A DNA stretch of 64,000 nucleotides from Bdellovibrionales bacterium (GTDB lineage Bacteria > Bdellovibrionota > Bdellovibrionia > Bdellovibrionales > UBA1609): the NCBI GenBank assembly GCA_027459485.1, contig DAIDIG010000004.1, positions 1 to 64,000 on the forward strand, given 5' to 3'. A model generated the notes under the pieces. The model was not told where the DNA came from. It saw nothing but the letters and a program-made list of their open reading frames with translations, and searched no databases. Shown one piece after another: positions 7,961 through 16,686 of this stretch; position 1 is the stretch's first letter; every line of letters starts with the position of its first letter. The translations under genes were made by a program, and so were the position numbers.

Positions 7961-8611
7961 TTAATTCGCATTTGTGGTCTCTTGCTCAATACGCAGCACT
8001 CGAGTTGAATACGTTTGTTGTCCGTTGTATTGGCTAGGTTCAACAATCACCACTTCGCCTTCACGAATGGCGGCAATGTAGCCGTGTTTTCTGCCGATTC
8101 GATCATCAAGCCCCAAGACGTGAACTTCACCGCCCGGATCGGCAAACATGGCCTTCGGATGTTTAATATTCCACATAATCCCAATTAATTTTATTTGGTC
8201 GAGGTCAAATCTCTCGAGTGGAGAACCCGGTAACATTTGACTTGTCGAAGAATTATCCATCACGACCGGGGGCTGGAACGGATTGCGACGGCCCGCCCGA
8301 GCGTCGTAAACAAACGGCGCTAGAAACGTGACATCGTCATCAAGTGCGGTGCCTTTCGGGGCGCCGGCATCATTCAGTGACTTTGCGCCGGTTGGAGCGG
8401 CCGCATCCGCGGTGGCGCCAGCACTGTTGGGAGCAACGGCATTAGGCGAATCGGACGTATTGGGTACAGTTGAGTTGTTAGCCGGCACAGTGGCCGTGGT
8501 GATGGCATTAGACGCTGAGCCGCCGGTCGGAGCCATATCTTGGGTTGCTTTAGAGAAAGGGGCAGCAACAATCATCAGAAATGTGAGGATTATGACCGAT
8601 CGGGCCGTCAT
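7961..8611 (-). CDS. pilP: Type IV pilus assembly protein PilP
   Basis: The periplasmic link between the PilMNO inner-membrane platform and the PilQ secretin. With the ATG at 8611 it has 216 aa: a signal peptide or N-terminal anchor (about residues 5-22), an Ala/Thr/Pro-rich flexible linker (25-90), then the PilP domain with the typical RRNPFQPP near the domain start, PLERFDLDQIKLIG, and a compact beta fold to the C-terminus. An earlier GTG at 8635 is possible, but the ATG one base after the pilO stop is favoured. Unlike PilP of Pseudomonas and Neisseria there is no lipobox Cys; no Cys is present anywhere in the protein. Confidence 0.93.
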   Translation of the reverse strand: MTARSVIILTFLMIVAAPFSKATQDMAPTGGSASNAITTATVPANNSTVPNTSDSPNAVAPNSAGATADAAAPTGAKSLNDAGAPKGTALDDDVTFLAPFVYDARAGRRNPFQPPVVMDNSSTSQMLPGSPLERFDLDQIKLIGIMWNIKHPKAMFADPGGEVHVLGLDDRIGRKHGYIAAIREGEVVIVEPSQYNGQQTYSTRVLRIEQETTNAN

Positions 8612-8612
8612 T

Positions 8613-9221
8613 CTACCCACCCGCCCCTTTCGCACTACTTATAAAGCGATACGCCGAGACCTCCGCCTTAAAATCAAGCTCTGGGGTCGTTGATTTTGGA
8701 TTGTAACTATTTTGCGCCGTCATTTCCAGCGAACTTACAGTCACGATTTTGTCGAGGGCCGTTAAAGCCGACATAAATTCCATGACTTGATTGTACGTGC
8801 CGGTCAATTGAACAGAAACCCCTACCGGCTCGAAAAACGCGCTGTTGTCCGTTTGCCCGCTGTTTGATCTAAAATCTCCGCTCGGTGCAACCGAATCAAT
8901 TTGTAACCCGACCGTCTTCGCTTGGTTCGAAATCGTCTGCATAAAATCCAAACTGGTGAGGTTACTCGGGATCGCCTTCTGAACAGTTTGCATTTCGCTG
9001 CCAAGAGACGCTTTTACTTTCACAAATATTTTCGCATCTTCAATTGCTTTATTGATGCCCGCTATCTGGGTTTTGTCCTGATTGACTTTTTGCTCGGCGA
9101 CCTGAATTTGCTTTTGCAGGGCCGAGCCGTCGTCATAAAGCAGAAAATAGTAACCGACGGCGATCGCCATACCGATGAGCAGCGCCTTACCCGCCGTGAG
9201 GTTGTATAAAAATTGCGCCAT
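8613..9221 (-). CDS. pilO: Type IV pilus assembly protein PilO
   Basis: A bitopic inner-membrane protein of 202 aa that dimerises with PilN. One membrane segment is at about residues 13-28 (a hydrophobic ALLIGMAIAVGYYFLLY run), then a coiled coil (about 32-65) and a ferredoxin-like periplasmic domain. The family signature LTGTYNQVMEFMSAL, with a preceding PVGVSVQ strand, is at about residues 130-150. Its start overlaps the last base of pilN, and its stop is one base before the pilP ATG, so the operon is translationally coupled. Confidence 0.94.
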   Translation of the reverse strand: MAQFLYNLTAGKALLIGMAIAVGYYFLLYDDGSALQKQIQVAEQKVNQDKTQIAGINKAIEDAKIFVKVKASLGSEMQTVQKAIPSNLTSLDFMQTISNQAKTVGLQIDSVAPSGDFRSNSGQTDNSAFFEPVGVSVQLTGTYNQVMEFMSALTALDKIVTVSSLEMTAQNSYNPKSTTPELDFKAEVSAYRFISSAKGAGG

Positions 9222-9844
9222 TAACTTGCCGCCCCGATCTCACTTGAGATCTCAAATGACTTTATGGTCCCCAATTTGGTATCGGCCTCATCCACAGCCT
9301 TGAGCAAAAGCACGTTTTGAAAATAAGATTTATTCTGTTCAAGTGAGTCCAAAAATCGATTCAATTGATCGTCAGTGAGGGCCGATCCGAACAACTCCAA
9401 GTGATTATCTTTAATTGTGATCGACGTGAGCCACAACTTATCGGGTATATTATTTTGTATGTAATCAATCGCTTTGATTTCACGCAGCCGTTTCTTAGAT
9501 AAATCTTTGATAATTTTAATCCGGCGCTTGAGCTCTTCGATGTCTTTTTGCATTTTTTTTGCCTGATCAGCCTCAGCCTGATGTTGCTGGATCTGTTGAT
9601 CAAGATTACTAGCCTCAGCCCGCGCATTCGCTAGACGGCCTTCAAGACTCGATATGTTGATTTTTTGATAAGTGAATATTGCGGCCAGCCAAATTAACAT
9701 GAGTAGCATTTTTGTCGCATTTTGCTTCGCATCGCTGGGGCCGGTCACCTCAGTCGTCGCGACATTAGCGACCTCACTGACTTGGGTGGCGACCGTCCCG
9801 ACATAAGTGCCGCCTCTGTTTTTTAGAAGATTGACTCGTAACAA
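9221..9844 (-). CDS. pilN: Type IV pilus assembly protein PilN
   Basis: A 207-aa bitopic inner-membrane protein. The cytoplasmic N-terminus MLRVNLLKNR is the conserved NLL-type peptide that inserts into PilM. A membrane segment lies at about 45-61, followed by a long coiled coil (about 65-115) and the PilN fold. There are about 20 extra residues between the PilM-binding peptide and the membrane segment (rich in Thr/Val). The start is TTG, directly after the pilM TGA, with an AGGTGGGGGA upstream as ribosome site; non-ATG initiation may set a lower translation level. Confidence 0.93.
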   Translation of the reverse strand: MLRVNLLKNRGGTYVGTVATQVSEVANVATTEVTGPSDAKQNATKMLLMLIWLAAIFTYQKINISSLEGRLANARAEASNLDQQIQQHQAEADQAKKMQKDIEELKRRIKIIKDLSKKRLREIKAIDYIQNNIPDKLWLTSITIKDNHLELFGSALTDDQLNRFLDSLEQNKSYFQNVLLLKAVDEADTKLGTIKSFEISSEIGAAS

Positions 9845-10891
9845 TCAGTCCCCCACCTGTCGAAGCCCAAGCCCGACCGCGACCGCGGCAAAGTCCCGTA
9901 CTTGATCGATATAATTCTGCGAAAAAGTCTTCGGATCGACTTTTATTTTTAGAAACGGATCGAGCTTTTCGCACGGCACGATTTGGTTGAGCCGTTCGAT
10001 GAGACCTACGGTTCGCGAGGCGCCGCCGGTCACAAAGCACCGCGATATCGTGTGCGAACTGGCAGAGTTCAAATAAAAGTCAAAGCTCGCTTTTATTTCA
10101 TCACTCACGACTTCTGTTGTGGCGTTGATGAGACCTTCCGCCTCGACAGGCGCAGTCTTGTCTTTTCCGATACTGAGCTTGAATGCCTCAGCCTCTTCTT
10201 GGCTGACGTTTAACCCCTTTTGCAGATCCACGGTGTAGTTCATCCCACCCACCGGGATATCCCGCGCAAACACAACTTCTCTATTGTCGATAACCACCAT
10301 GCTCGTACTGGTCGCGCCGATATTGAGTAGCGCGACCGATTGGCCATCAAGCTCCCCGTAATTGGCTTTGAAACAATTGGCCAATGCGAAACCCGACACA
10401 TCCAAAATTGTACAGTTTAACCCAGCGGCTGAAATCGCTTCGGCGTATTTGAATACGTGACCTTGAATCGCTGCCACAAGAAGTAAATCCATGCTTTCAG
10501 GTGACGGGCTTGTCTTCAGTACTTCGTACTCCAGGTTCACTTCATTGATATCATAGGGGATGTACTGTTCGGCTTCCCACCGAATTTGCTCAGGGATGAG
10601 TTTCGTATCGATTCGCGGAATAGTGATTCGCTTCACCATTACGGATGTCCCGCTCAAGGCGGTCGCGACGTGCGTGCGCTTTGTTTTTAATTGTTGAATA
10701 AGCGCCTGGATGGTTTCGGCAATCGCCTGCGGATTTAATATTTCGCCGCCGGCAAACGAATTTGCCGGTGTGGGGGCGATGCCCAATGCTAATAGGGTGG
10801 ATCGATTACGGGACGAATCAAGCTCCGCTATCTTAACGGTCGCTGCACCCACGTCGAGGGCTAGAATTTTCTTTTTATCAAACAAAAACAT
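9845..10891 (-). CDS. pilM: Type IV pilus assembly protein PilM (actin-like ATPase)
   Basis: A cytoplasmic actin/FtsA-fold protein of 348 aa that binds the N-terminal tail of PilN. Visible are the first phosphate loop ALDVGAATVKIAEL (about residues 11-24), the family segment RITIPRIDTKLIPEQIRWEAEQYIPYD (given here only as a landmark near 85-112), the second phosphate region LLNIGATSTSMVV (about 190) and the adenosine motif FVTGGASRTVGL near 285. It is the first gene of pilMNOPQ and has its own promoter in the 103-nt gap behind pilD. Confidence 0.95.
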   Translation of the reverse strand: MFLFDKKKILALDVGAATVKIAELDSSRNRSTLLALGIAPTPANSFAGGEILNPQAIAETIQALIQQLKTKRTHVATALSGTSVMVKRITIPRIDTKLIPEQIRWEAEQYIPYDINEVNLEYEVLKTSPSPESMDLLLVAAIQGHVFKYAEAISAAGLNCTILDVSGFALANCFKANYGELDGQSVALLNIGATSTSMVVIDNREVVFARDIPVGGMNYTVDLQKGLNVSQEEAEAFKLSIGKDKTAPVEAEGLINATTEVVSDEIKASFDFYLNSASSHTISRCFVTGGASRTVGLIERLNQIVPCEKLDPFLKIKVDPKTFSQNYIDQVRDFAAVAVGLGLRQVGD

Positions 10892-10942
10892 CGCCCTGAC
10901 CTATCCATGGCCTTTGGCCGTAAATACTCGATCCTACTAAAG

Positions 10943-10971
10943 ATTAGATCGGACGCGTCATCAAATGTCAA
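10943..10971 (-). promoter_or_regulatory. Promoter of pilMNOPQ
   Basis: Minus strand: a perfect -35 box TTGACA (10971-10966), a 17-nt spacer, and a -10 box TCTAAT (10948-10943). This is the best match to a housekeeping promoter in the window. Start of transcription would be near 10936, giving a 45-nt leader to pilM. A weak 5-bp stem (GCCCG/CGGGC, 10976-10992) between the pilD stop and this promoter may attenuate read-through from pilD. Confidence 0.7.
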
Positions 10972-10994
10972 ATGAGCCCGGTTGAGTCGGGCAG

Positions 10995-11789
10995 CTAGAG
11001 AGATGGAATAAAAAGGTGAATGTAAGCAAGACTTAAATCGCGACCAAAAAATATATAAAAAATTGCCGCGAGCGAAAGGTATGGCCCGAACGGGATCGCG
11101 TGACTCATGCCCTGCTTTCTCTTAAGCACGAGCGACAAGCCCACTAGACTTCCGACCAGACTGGAACAAATGATCACAAACGGGACAGATGTCCAGCCGA
11201 GAACCGCGCCAATCCACGCGAGAAGTTTAATATCCCCTCCGCCCATACCTTCTTGCTTTCGAAAGATTGCGTACAAGATAGCGATGGCCCATAAAAAACC
11301 GCCGCCAACGATGACCCCCCAAATGGCCGGCATGAACGGACGCTCAGGGTTGATCGCAGCGCCAATCAGACCTACCGCAATTCCGCCCAAGGTGAATTCA
11401 TCCGGCAAAATCATATGGTCGAGATCGATGAAGCTGACCGTCACAAGGCCGAATACAAATAGAAGATATTCTAAAAGCCGCCAGCAAAATCCAACCTTCA
11501 CGTAAACCGCGGCGAATAAGCCAGCCATAATCCATTCGACCAATACGTAGCGAATTGAAAAACGAGCACCGCAGTTGCGGCACTTGCCACTAAGAAAAAA
11601 CCACGAAAACAAAGGTACATTGTCATACCATGCGATTGTCTTTTGGCACGAGTAGCAGTGACTTCTCGGTTTGACGACGCTTAAGCCCTTAGGCAGACGG
11701 TAAATCACGACGTTGGCAAAGCTGCCCCATAATGCTCCGAGAATAAACATGATGTAAAGCAATGGATCAGTGAAAGTTACAGGCGTCAT
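10995..11789 (-). CDS. pilD: Prepilin leader peptidase/N-methyltransferase PilD (A24 family)
   Basis: An integral membrane aspartyl protease that cuts and N-methylates type IV prepilins. With the ATG at 11789 it has 264 aa. The N-terminal domain includes GSFANVVIYRLP and the zinc-binding pair CYSC...CRNC (about residues 43-73). The catalytic aspartates lie in FIDLDHMILPD (about 125) and in GMGGGDIKLLAW (about 185). Several hydrophobic segments follow. The start is fixed by the ATGA overlap with the upstream pilI stop; the longer reading frame upstream is Arg-rich and overlaps pilI. Confidence 0.94.
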   Translation of the reverse strand: MTPVTFTDPLLYIMFILGALWGSFANVVIYRLPKGLSVVKPRSHCYSCQKTIAWYDNVPLFSWFFLSGKCRNCGARFSIRYVLVEWIMAGLFAAVYVKVGFCWRLLEYLLFVFGLVTVSFIDLDHMILPDEFTLGGIAVGLIGAAINPERPFMPAIWGVIVGGGFLWAIAILYAIFRKQEGMGGGDIKLLAWIGAVLGWTSVPFVIICSSLVGSLVGLSLVLKRKQGMSHAIPFGPYLSLAAIFYIFFGRDLSLAYIHLFIPSL

Positions 11790-12553
11790 CCGAGATCGCG
11801 CTTCCCGAGAACCATGGCGCTGACGGAGATGAGCAACGCGGCCCACGCCAGACAATAAACACTTACCCAAACGACGTCGCCGTAACGGACGGGATCGCCA
11901 TAAACAAACAGCGAACGCCAATTAAAATATTCGAGATTTGGGAACACCGCGCGAGTCGCCCGCTCGACAAAAATGAACGCTTCGTTGTTGCTACGTTCAG
12001 CGAAATATTTGAGGCTGTCGAGCCAATGCCCGATTAAAAACACGCCAAGCGCGAACGAAACCGAGAGCATCGATGAAGAAAAAGTGCCAAAAAACATCGT
12101 GACACATAAAAGTACGGCCGCCTCGAGGCAAATGCCGTAAAGCCCGATGAGAAAAGCCATGTTGGGTCGCAAATTCAAAAGCAAAAGAATGCCGGCGAGC
12201 ACAAGCGCGAGCAGGCCGATCGACATCATAATGACCGCGAGTAAGCCCAGACTTTTGCCGACTACAAACTGAGTTCTTGAAATGGGCCGAACGAGCAGTG
12301 TCATGATAGTTTTCTTTTCAATTTCTCGGCTGACGAGCGTACTCCCGACAAAGATTGCAAGAATGACGGCGCTTAAATGAATGGCTGCGAATCCGAAATC
12401 GACCGTGATTCGAGCTTGCTCGGTAAAAGTCAATTGCCCTAAGGCCAGACTCAACGCAATGAGAAGAACAGCAACGACAAGTAAACCGTACAACACGCGG
12501 TTGCGCATGATTTCGCGAAAGGTATTTCGAGCAATGACCAAGACCTGTGTCAT
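11786..12553 (-). CDS. pilI: ABC transporter permease, PilI-like
   Basis: A 255-aa ABC-2 type permease with about six hydrophobic segments. The N-terminus (ARNTFREIMRNRVLYGLLVV) is typical of the NosY/GldF-like group. It overlaps the ATPase upstream and pilD downstream by 4 bp each (ATGA), so the three are coupled. In Myxococcus xanthus the order pilG-pilH-pilI-pilD-pilM-N-O-P-Q is established and PilGHI is needed for pilus function; this gene occupies the pilI place. The substrate is unknown. Confidence 0.82.
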   Translation of the reverse strand: MTQVLVIARNTFREIMRNRVLYGLLVVAVLLIALSLALGQLTFTEQARITVDFGFAAIHLSAVILAIFVGSTLVSREIEKKTIMTLLVRPISRTQFVVGKSLGLLAVIMMSIGLLALVLAGILLLLNLRPNMAFLIGLYGICLEAAVLLCVTMFFGTFSSSMLSVSFALGVFLIGHWLDSLKYFAERSNNEAFIFVERATRAVFPNLEYFNWRSLFVYGDPVRYGDVVWVSVYCLAWAALLISVSAMVLGKRDLG

Positions 12554-13428
12554 TGACCTTCTCCCCTAAGCCCGTGCTTAATAAACGCTTGCTCGAGGTT
12601 GCGATCTTTTTTGATATCCACAATGTGGGCGCCCTGGCTCAACAGCCTTTTCAGCTCATTTTGAAGAATAGAATCGGAATCAACTCGCAAAGTTTCTTCG
12701 CGTCCGTTGGCCAAAAACCGGATGATGGCGGCTTCGCCCATTTTGGCGAGAAACGGCTCAAGACCTCCTTCATAAGTGACCACACCGCTCTTCATGATCA
12801 CCAGCCGATCGCATAAAACTTCAGCATCGGGCAGGAGATGACTTGAAAAAAACACGCACCGACCTTCGCGCGCTGTCTCGCGAATGATCTCAGCTAAATA
12901 AAATCGCCCATCAGGATCAAGCCCCGACATGGGTTCGTCCAAAATGACAAGCTCCGGATCGTGAATGAGTGCCTGGGCGACGCCAATCTTTTGCACCATA
13001 CCTTTTGAATACTCTTTGAGTTTTTTGTCGCGAGCATGCCAAAGATCGACACGTTTGAGCAGCTTTTCAGACTTCTCTTTAAGATCGTTACGTTTTAAGC
13101 GAGTCGAAAGTTGCCCGTAAAATTCTAGAAATTCGAGGCCTGTTAAGTATTCATAGAAATACGGCCGCTCGGGTAGAAAACCGATGCGCTTTTTGACCTC
13201 TTCAGTGAGTTCTTCGTTGTTAAAAAAACGAACGGTGCCGGCGTTCGGGTAAGCCAGCCCTAACAAACATTTAATCGTCGTGGTTTTGCCGGCGCCGTTG
13301 CCGCCCAAAAAACCTGTAATCGAACGTTCGGGCAACTCAAAGTTGACCCCGTGCAAAACTCTGTGGGGTCTGGGGATAAATCCGAGGCGGTACGACTTCT
13401 CAAGTTGCGAAACCTTAAGAACGGGCAT
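12550..13428 (-). CDS. pilH: ABC transporter ATP-binding protein, PilH-like
   Basis: A 292-aa ABC ATPase. Visible: Walker A GGNGAGKTT (about residue 42), signature YSKGMVQKIGVAQAL (about 140), Walker B LVILDEP (about 162) and the switch His in FFSSHLLPDAE. The ATG at 13428 is chosen for the GTGGAG just upstream. It is the first gene of pilHI-pilD. By position it corresponds to myxococcal PilH. The third component, pilG, is not next to it; the neighbouring divergent gene encodes an unrelated importer permease. Confidence 0.85.
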   Translation of the reverse strand: MPVLKVSQLEKSYRLGFIPRPHRVLHGVNFELPERSITGFLGGNGAGKTTTIKCLLGLAYPNAGTVRFFNNEELTEEVKKRIGFLPERPYFYEYLTGLEFLEFYGQLSTRLKRNDLKEKSEKLLKRVDLWHARDKKLKEYSKGMVQKIGVAQALIHDPELVILDEPMSGLDPDGRFYLAEIIRETAREGRCVFFSSHLLPDAEVLCDRLVIMKSGVVTYEGGLEPFLAKMGEAAIIRFLANGREETLRVDSDSILQNELKRLLSQGAHIVDIKKDRNLEQAFIKHGLRGEGQ

Positions 13429-13502
13429 AAAACTCCACGGTTTTGGGCCGATGACGCCCAGCCAATATTCAAGCATGATTTTAAAATCGCGTCGAGGTGT
13501 AA
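13429..13502. promoter_or_regulatory. Divergent promoter region with palindrome GATTTTAAAATC
   Basis: The 74 bp between pilH (minus) and the importer permease (plus) hold a perfect 12-bp AT-rich palindrome at 13477-13488. It contains TAAAAT on both strands and could serve as overlapping -10 boxes. Clear -35 boxes are not evident. Ribosome sites are good on both sides (GTGGAG for pilH; GAGGTG for the plus-strand gene). Confidence 0.35.
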
Positions 13503-15260
13503 ATGCGGATTCGAAATTTCTATTGGCTTGGACCCTGGTCGCAAGACCGTGATCCGAACCGCCCGCAGTTTATCGACATACCGATTTTCATTTTGGTGGT
13601 CGCACTGATTTGGATCGTCGGCTCTATGGGTCGCGATATGAGTTCGTCATTCACAGGCGTGTCGCCAACAATAGACCTCGGCATACGGCATATCCCTTAC
13701 TACATTGCGCGCAGTACGCTCAGAATGTTTATCGCTTACGGGTTTTCACTCTTATTTACGCTGGTCGTCGGTTACATCGCGGCGCACTCCCAACGTGCCA
13801 GGACTTTGATACTGCCGGCACTCGACATTCTTCAGTCCGTACCCGTGCTCGGATTTTTATCCGTTACGATTACAGGTTTCATGAGCTTGTTCCCAGGCTC
13901 GTTACTCGGCGTCGAAACAGCTAGCATTTTTGCAATATTCACCGCGCAAGTTTGGAATATGACGTTCGGCTTTTACCATTCGCTTGTTACGATTCCGCGC
14001 GACTTGACCGAGGCCGCAACGGCGTTTGATTTAACGCCGTGGGAGCGGTTTAAAACCGTTGAACTCCCATCGGGCGCAATCTCGCTGATCTGGAACTCTA
14101 TGATGAGTTTCGGCGGCGGCTGGTTTTTCGTCGTACAGAGTGAAGCGATTTCAGTTCTCAACCATAAAATCGCGCTGCCAGGCCTCGGCTCTTATCTTTC
14201 GCTCGCGCTTGAAAAAGGCGACACCCATGCCGCCTGGTTGGCTGTCATCGCGATGATTTTCGTCGTCATTCTCATCGATCAAATTTTTTGGCGCCCGATC
14301 GTAGCGTGGTCGCAAAAATATCGCGTCGAACTGGTCGAGGCAACTGAGACGCAAAAATCGTGGGCACTCGAACTCGGTCGACGCAGCTGGCTCCTGCGAC
14401 GGATGTTTTCGTTCGTTACGTCAACATTTGCCAATGTATCCGACTTCATGATGAAAAACACGATGGACCGGGCCCAGACGAGATTGAATCGCAATCCGCG
14501 CTGGCAAAAGCTTGTGGACGGAATTTCAATGGTTTTGATTTTTGCTGTGTTGATGTCAATCGGATACGAGAGCGTACGACTGGTACGCGAAATTCATACG
14601 AACATGAATCTCGATGAAGTTCGACATATATTTAAACTGGCTTTACTTACGATGGGCCGGGTATTTGTTATGGTTGCCGTGGCGACATTGATTTGGACTC
14701 CCATCGGAGTGTGGATCGGTTTTCGTCCAACCGTCGCGAAATTCGCTCAGCCGCTCGCGCAAATCGCGGCCTCATTCCCCGTAAACATGGCATTTCCGTT
14801 CATCGTCGGATTTTTTATCGGTCATTCTATTTCGATTAACTACGGCAGTATTTTTCTGCTGGCACTTGGCACGCAATGGTACATTTTATTTAACGTGATT
14901 GCAGGCGCGAGTTCCGTGCCGTCGGATCTAAAAGAAAGTGCTTCGGTATTCGGTCTTCATGGCTGGAAATATTGGCGCACGCTGATCATCCCTGCGATCT
15001 TTCCGTATTGGGTGACAGGCGCCTGCACGGCAGCCGGTGGAGCGTGGAACGCCAGCATCGTGGCCGAGTACGTAAACTGGGGGAATAAAACTTTGATCGC
15101 TGACGGGCTCGGTGCATTTATCACCCAAGTTACGGCAAAGGGCGACTGGCCGGCGATTTTTTGCAGTATTCTTGTCATGTCGGTTTTTGTTGTTATTTTG
15201 AATCGACTGCTGTGGAGAAATTTGTATGATTTGGCCGAGAAGAAATTTCGATTGGAATAG
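13503..15260 (+). CDS. ABC importer permease, two fused BPD_transp_1 domains
   Basis: A 585-aa inner-membrane permease of the nitrate/sulfonate/taurine (SsuC/NrtB-like) class, with two homologous halves in one chain (about residues 70-265 and 385-575). EAA-loop motifs are seen in each half: DLTEAATAFDLTPWERFKTVELP and DLKESASVFGLHGWKYWRTLIIP (each shown as a landmark for coupling to the ATPase). About ten to twelve hydrophobic segments are present. A ribosome site GAGGTG lies 5 nt before the ATG. The downstream ATPase begins 3 nt after the stop. No periplasmic binding protein is encoded nearby, so the substrate cannot be assigned. Confidence 0.85.
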   Translation: MRIRNFYWLGPWSQDRDPNRPQFIDIPIFILVVALIWIVGSMGRDMSSSFTGVSPTIDLGIRHIPYYIARSTLRMFIAYGFSLLFTLVVGYIAAHSQRARTLILPALDILQSVPVLGFLSVTITGFMSLFPGSLLGVETASIFAIFTAQVWNMTFGFYHSLVTIPRDLTEAATAFDLTPWERFKTVELPSGAISLIWNSMMSFGGGWFFVVQSEAISVLNHKIALPGLGSYLSLALEKGDTHAAWLAVIAMIFVVILIDQIFWRPIVAWSQKYRVELVEATETQKSWALELGRRSWLLRRMFSFVTSTFANVSDFMMKNTMDRAQTRLNRNPRWQKLVDGISMVLIFAVLMSIGYESVRLVREIHTNMNLDEVRHIFKLALLTMGRVFVMVAVATLIWTPIGVWIGFRPTVAKFAQPLAQIAASFPVNMAFPFIVGFFIGHSISINYGSIFLLALGTQWYILFNVIAGASSVPSDLKESASVFGLHGWKYWRTLIIPAIFPYWVTGACTAAGGAWNASIVAEYVNWGNKTLIADGLGAFITQVTAKGDWPAIFCSILVMSVFVVILNRLLWRNLYDLAEKKFRLE

Positions 15261-15263
15261 CCG

Positions 15264-16559
15264 ATGAACCCCGAAAACATAACAGAACTCGAGAACGTCA
15301 GTAAAACTTTCTGGCTCGCCGACAGCCAGCCGATTGAGGTCCTTAGCCAAATCAATCTCGGGATTAAACCGGGCGAATTTATCGCGCTTCTCGGGCAATC
15401 GGGTTCAGGCAAGTCGACACTGCTCAGGATATTGGCCGGTCTCATCCCTCCGACGTCGGGCGTCGTGTATGAACGCGCCAAAAAACTTTCGGGCATAAAT
15501 GAGTCGCTCGCCATCGTGTTTCAAAGTTTCGCTCTGTATCCGTGGTTGACCGTGTACGAAAACGTGCGGATCGGGCTCAACAAGCGACAACTTGGGCCGG
15601 ATGAAGAGCGACAAGAAATCAACAATGCCTTGACGTTGATCGGGCTCAGCGGACACGACAACGCCTACCCCAAAGAGCTTTCAGGTGGCATGCGACAACG
15701 AGTCGGTTTTGCGCGTGCGCTCGTAGCCCGGCCGCCAATTTTGGCCATGGATGAACCTTTCAGCGCTCTCGATGTGCTCACCGCGCGAAATCTACGGGCG
15801 GAGATCATCGACCTTTGGGTCGAGAAAAAGAATGTTTTTCAGTCGGCATTCATGGTGACGCATAATATTTCAGAAGCCGTGTCGATGGCTTCTAAAATCG
15901 TTATTCTTTCAAGTAACCCCGGCCGCTTAGCCCATGTCATCCTCAACAATTTGCCTTATCCCCGTAACGAAAAATCATCGGCCTTTCTCGGAATGGTCGA
16001 TGAAATTCACGACCTCATTACCGCTTTGAACCTACCGGACGTCGCCGCCCGCGAGCGATTTACCCGAGCGGCCCCGACACGAGTCGAAAATTTACCGCGT
16101 GTCGAGGTCAGCCGAATGCTGGGTTTTCTTGAAGCGGTGGCCGCCGACGGTGGGCGAGCTGATATTTTCGCCCTCACTCAACAGATGCGTGAAGAATTCG
16201 GTTCGGTCATCGCCGTCGCCAAAGCTCTCGAGATTTTGGACTTAGTCGTGACCCCCGAGCACGAAGTCGTAATCACTCCACTCGGCCGTGAACTGATAGA
16301 TGCCGAACCGGAACGTCGAAAAGAAATTTTCAGACGACAGATACAGCGGCTCGCGCTTTTCCGCTCACTCAAGGATAAGCTTGCGGAGAGCGAATCTGTG
16401 ACGGAAGATGATTTCAAAGAGGAGATTCACGCCCAACTCCCCTACGAAAATGCCGATAAAATGATCGATACGATTGTGGATTGGGGCCGTTACGCTGAAA
16501 TTTTCGACTTTGACGCCAACTTAAAAGTTTTTACTAAACAACCCGACTCACCCGCGTAG
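15264..16559 (+). CDS. ABC importer ATPase with C-terminal AAA-associated domain
   Basis: A 431-aa protein. The N-terminal 250 residues are an SsuB/TauB/NrtD-like ATPase: Walker A GQSGSGKST (about 46), Q loop FQSFALYPW, signature LSGGMRQRVGFARAL (about 140), Walker B ILAMDEPFSALD and the H loop VTHNISEAV. The C-terminal 170 residues form a winged-helix-like 'AAA-associated' domain (about 275-420) known from a subset of these ATPases; it may gate transport or sense a ligand. The gene is paired with the double permease, and the two together would form a complete membrane unit. Confidence 0.85.
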   Translation: MNPENITELENVSKTFWLADSQPIEVLSQINLGIKPGEFIALLGQSGSGKSTLLRILAGLIPPTSGVVYERAKKLSGINESLAIVFQSFALYPWLTVYENVRIGLNKRQLGPDEERQEINNALTLIGLSGHDNAYPKELSGGMRQRVGFARALVARPPILAMDEPFSALDVLTARNLRAEIIDLWVEKKNVFQSAFMVTHNISEAVSMASKIVILSSNPGRLAHVILNNLPYPRNEKSSAFLGMVDEIHDLITALNLPDVAARERFTRAAPTRVENLPRVEVSRMLGFLEAVAADGGRADIFALTQQMREEFGSVIAVAKALEILDLVVTPEHEVVITPLGRELIDAEPERRKEIFRRQIQRLALFRSLKDKLAESESVTEDDFKEEIHAQLPYENADKMIDTIVDWGRYAEIFDFDANLKVFTKQPDSPA

Positions 16560-16686
16560 TCGCGGATGAGCTAGGCCGCTTTTTTCGCTGCCCGTCTTCA
16601 TCTAATGCGCTATAAGCTTCGCCCTTATCGAGAGCCCTCTCGCTTCTGAAGAAAGCTTCGAAATCACACTTGATAGAGTTTCAGGT

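Noticed and set aside
11789-11921. N-terminal extension of PilD
   Set aside because: The extra 44 residues are Arg-rich and overlap the pilI coding region; the ATGA overlap start at 11789 gives a normal PilD.
16560-16610. Rho-independent terminator after the importer ATPase (GCGG...CCGC then six T)
   Set aside because: The stem is only 4 bp with a 10-nt loop, too weak to claim, although the T-run is suggestive.
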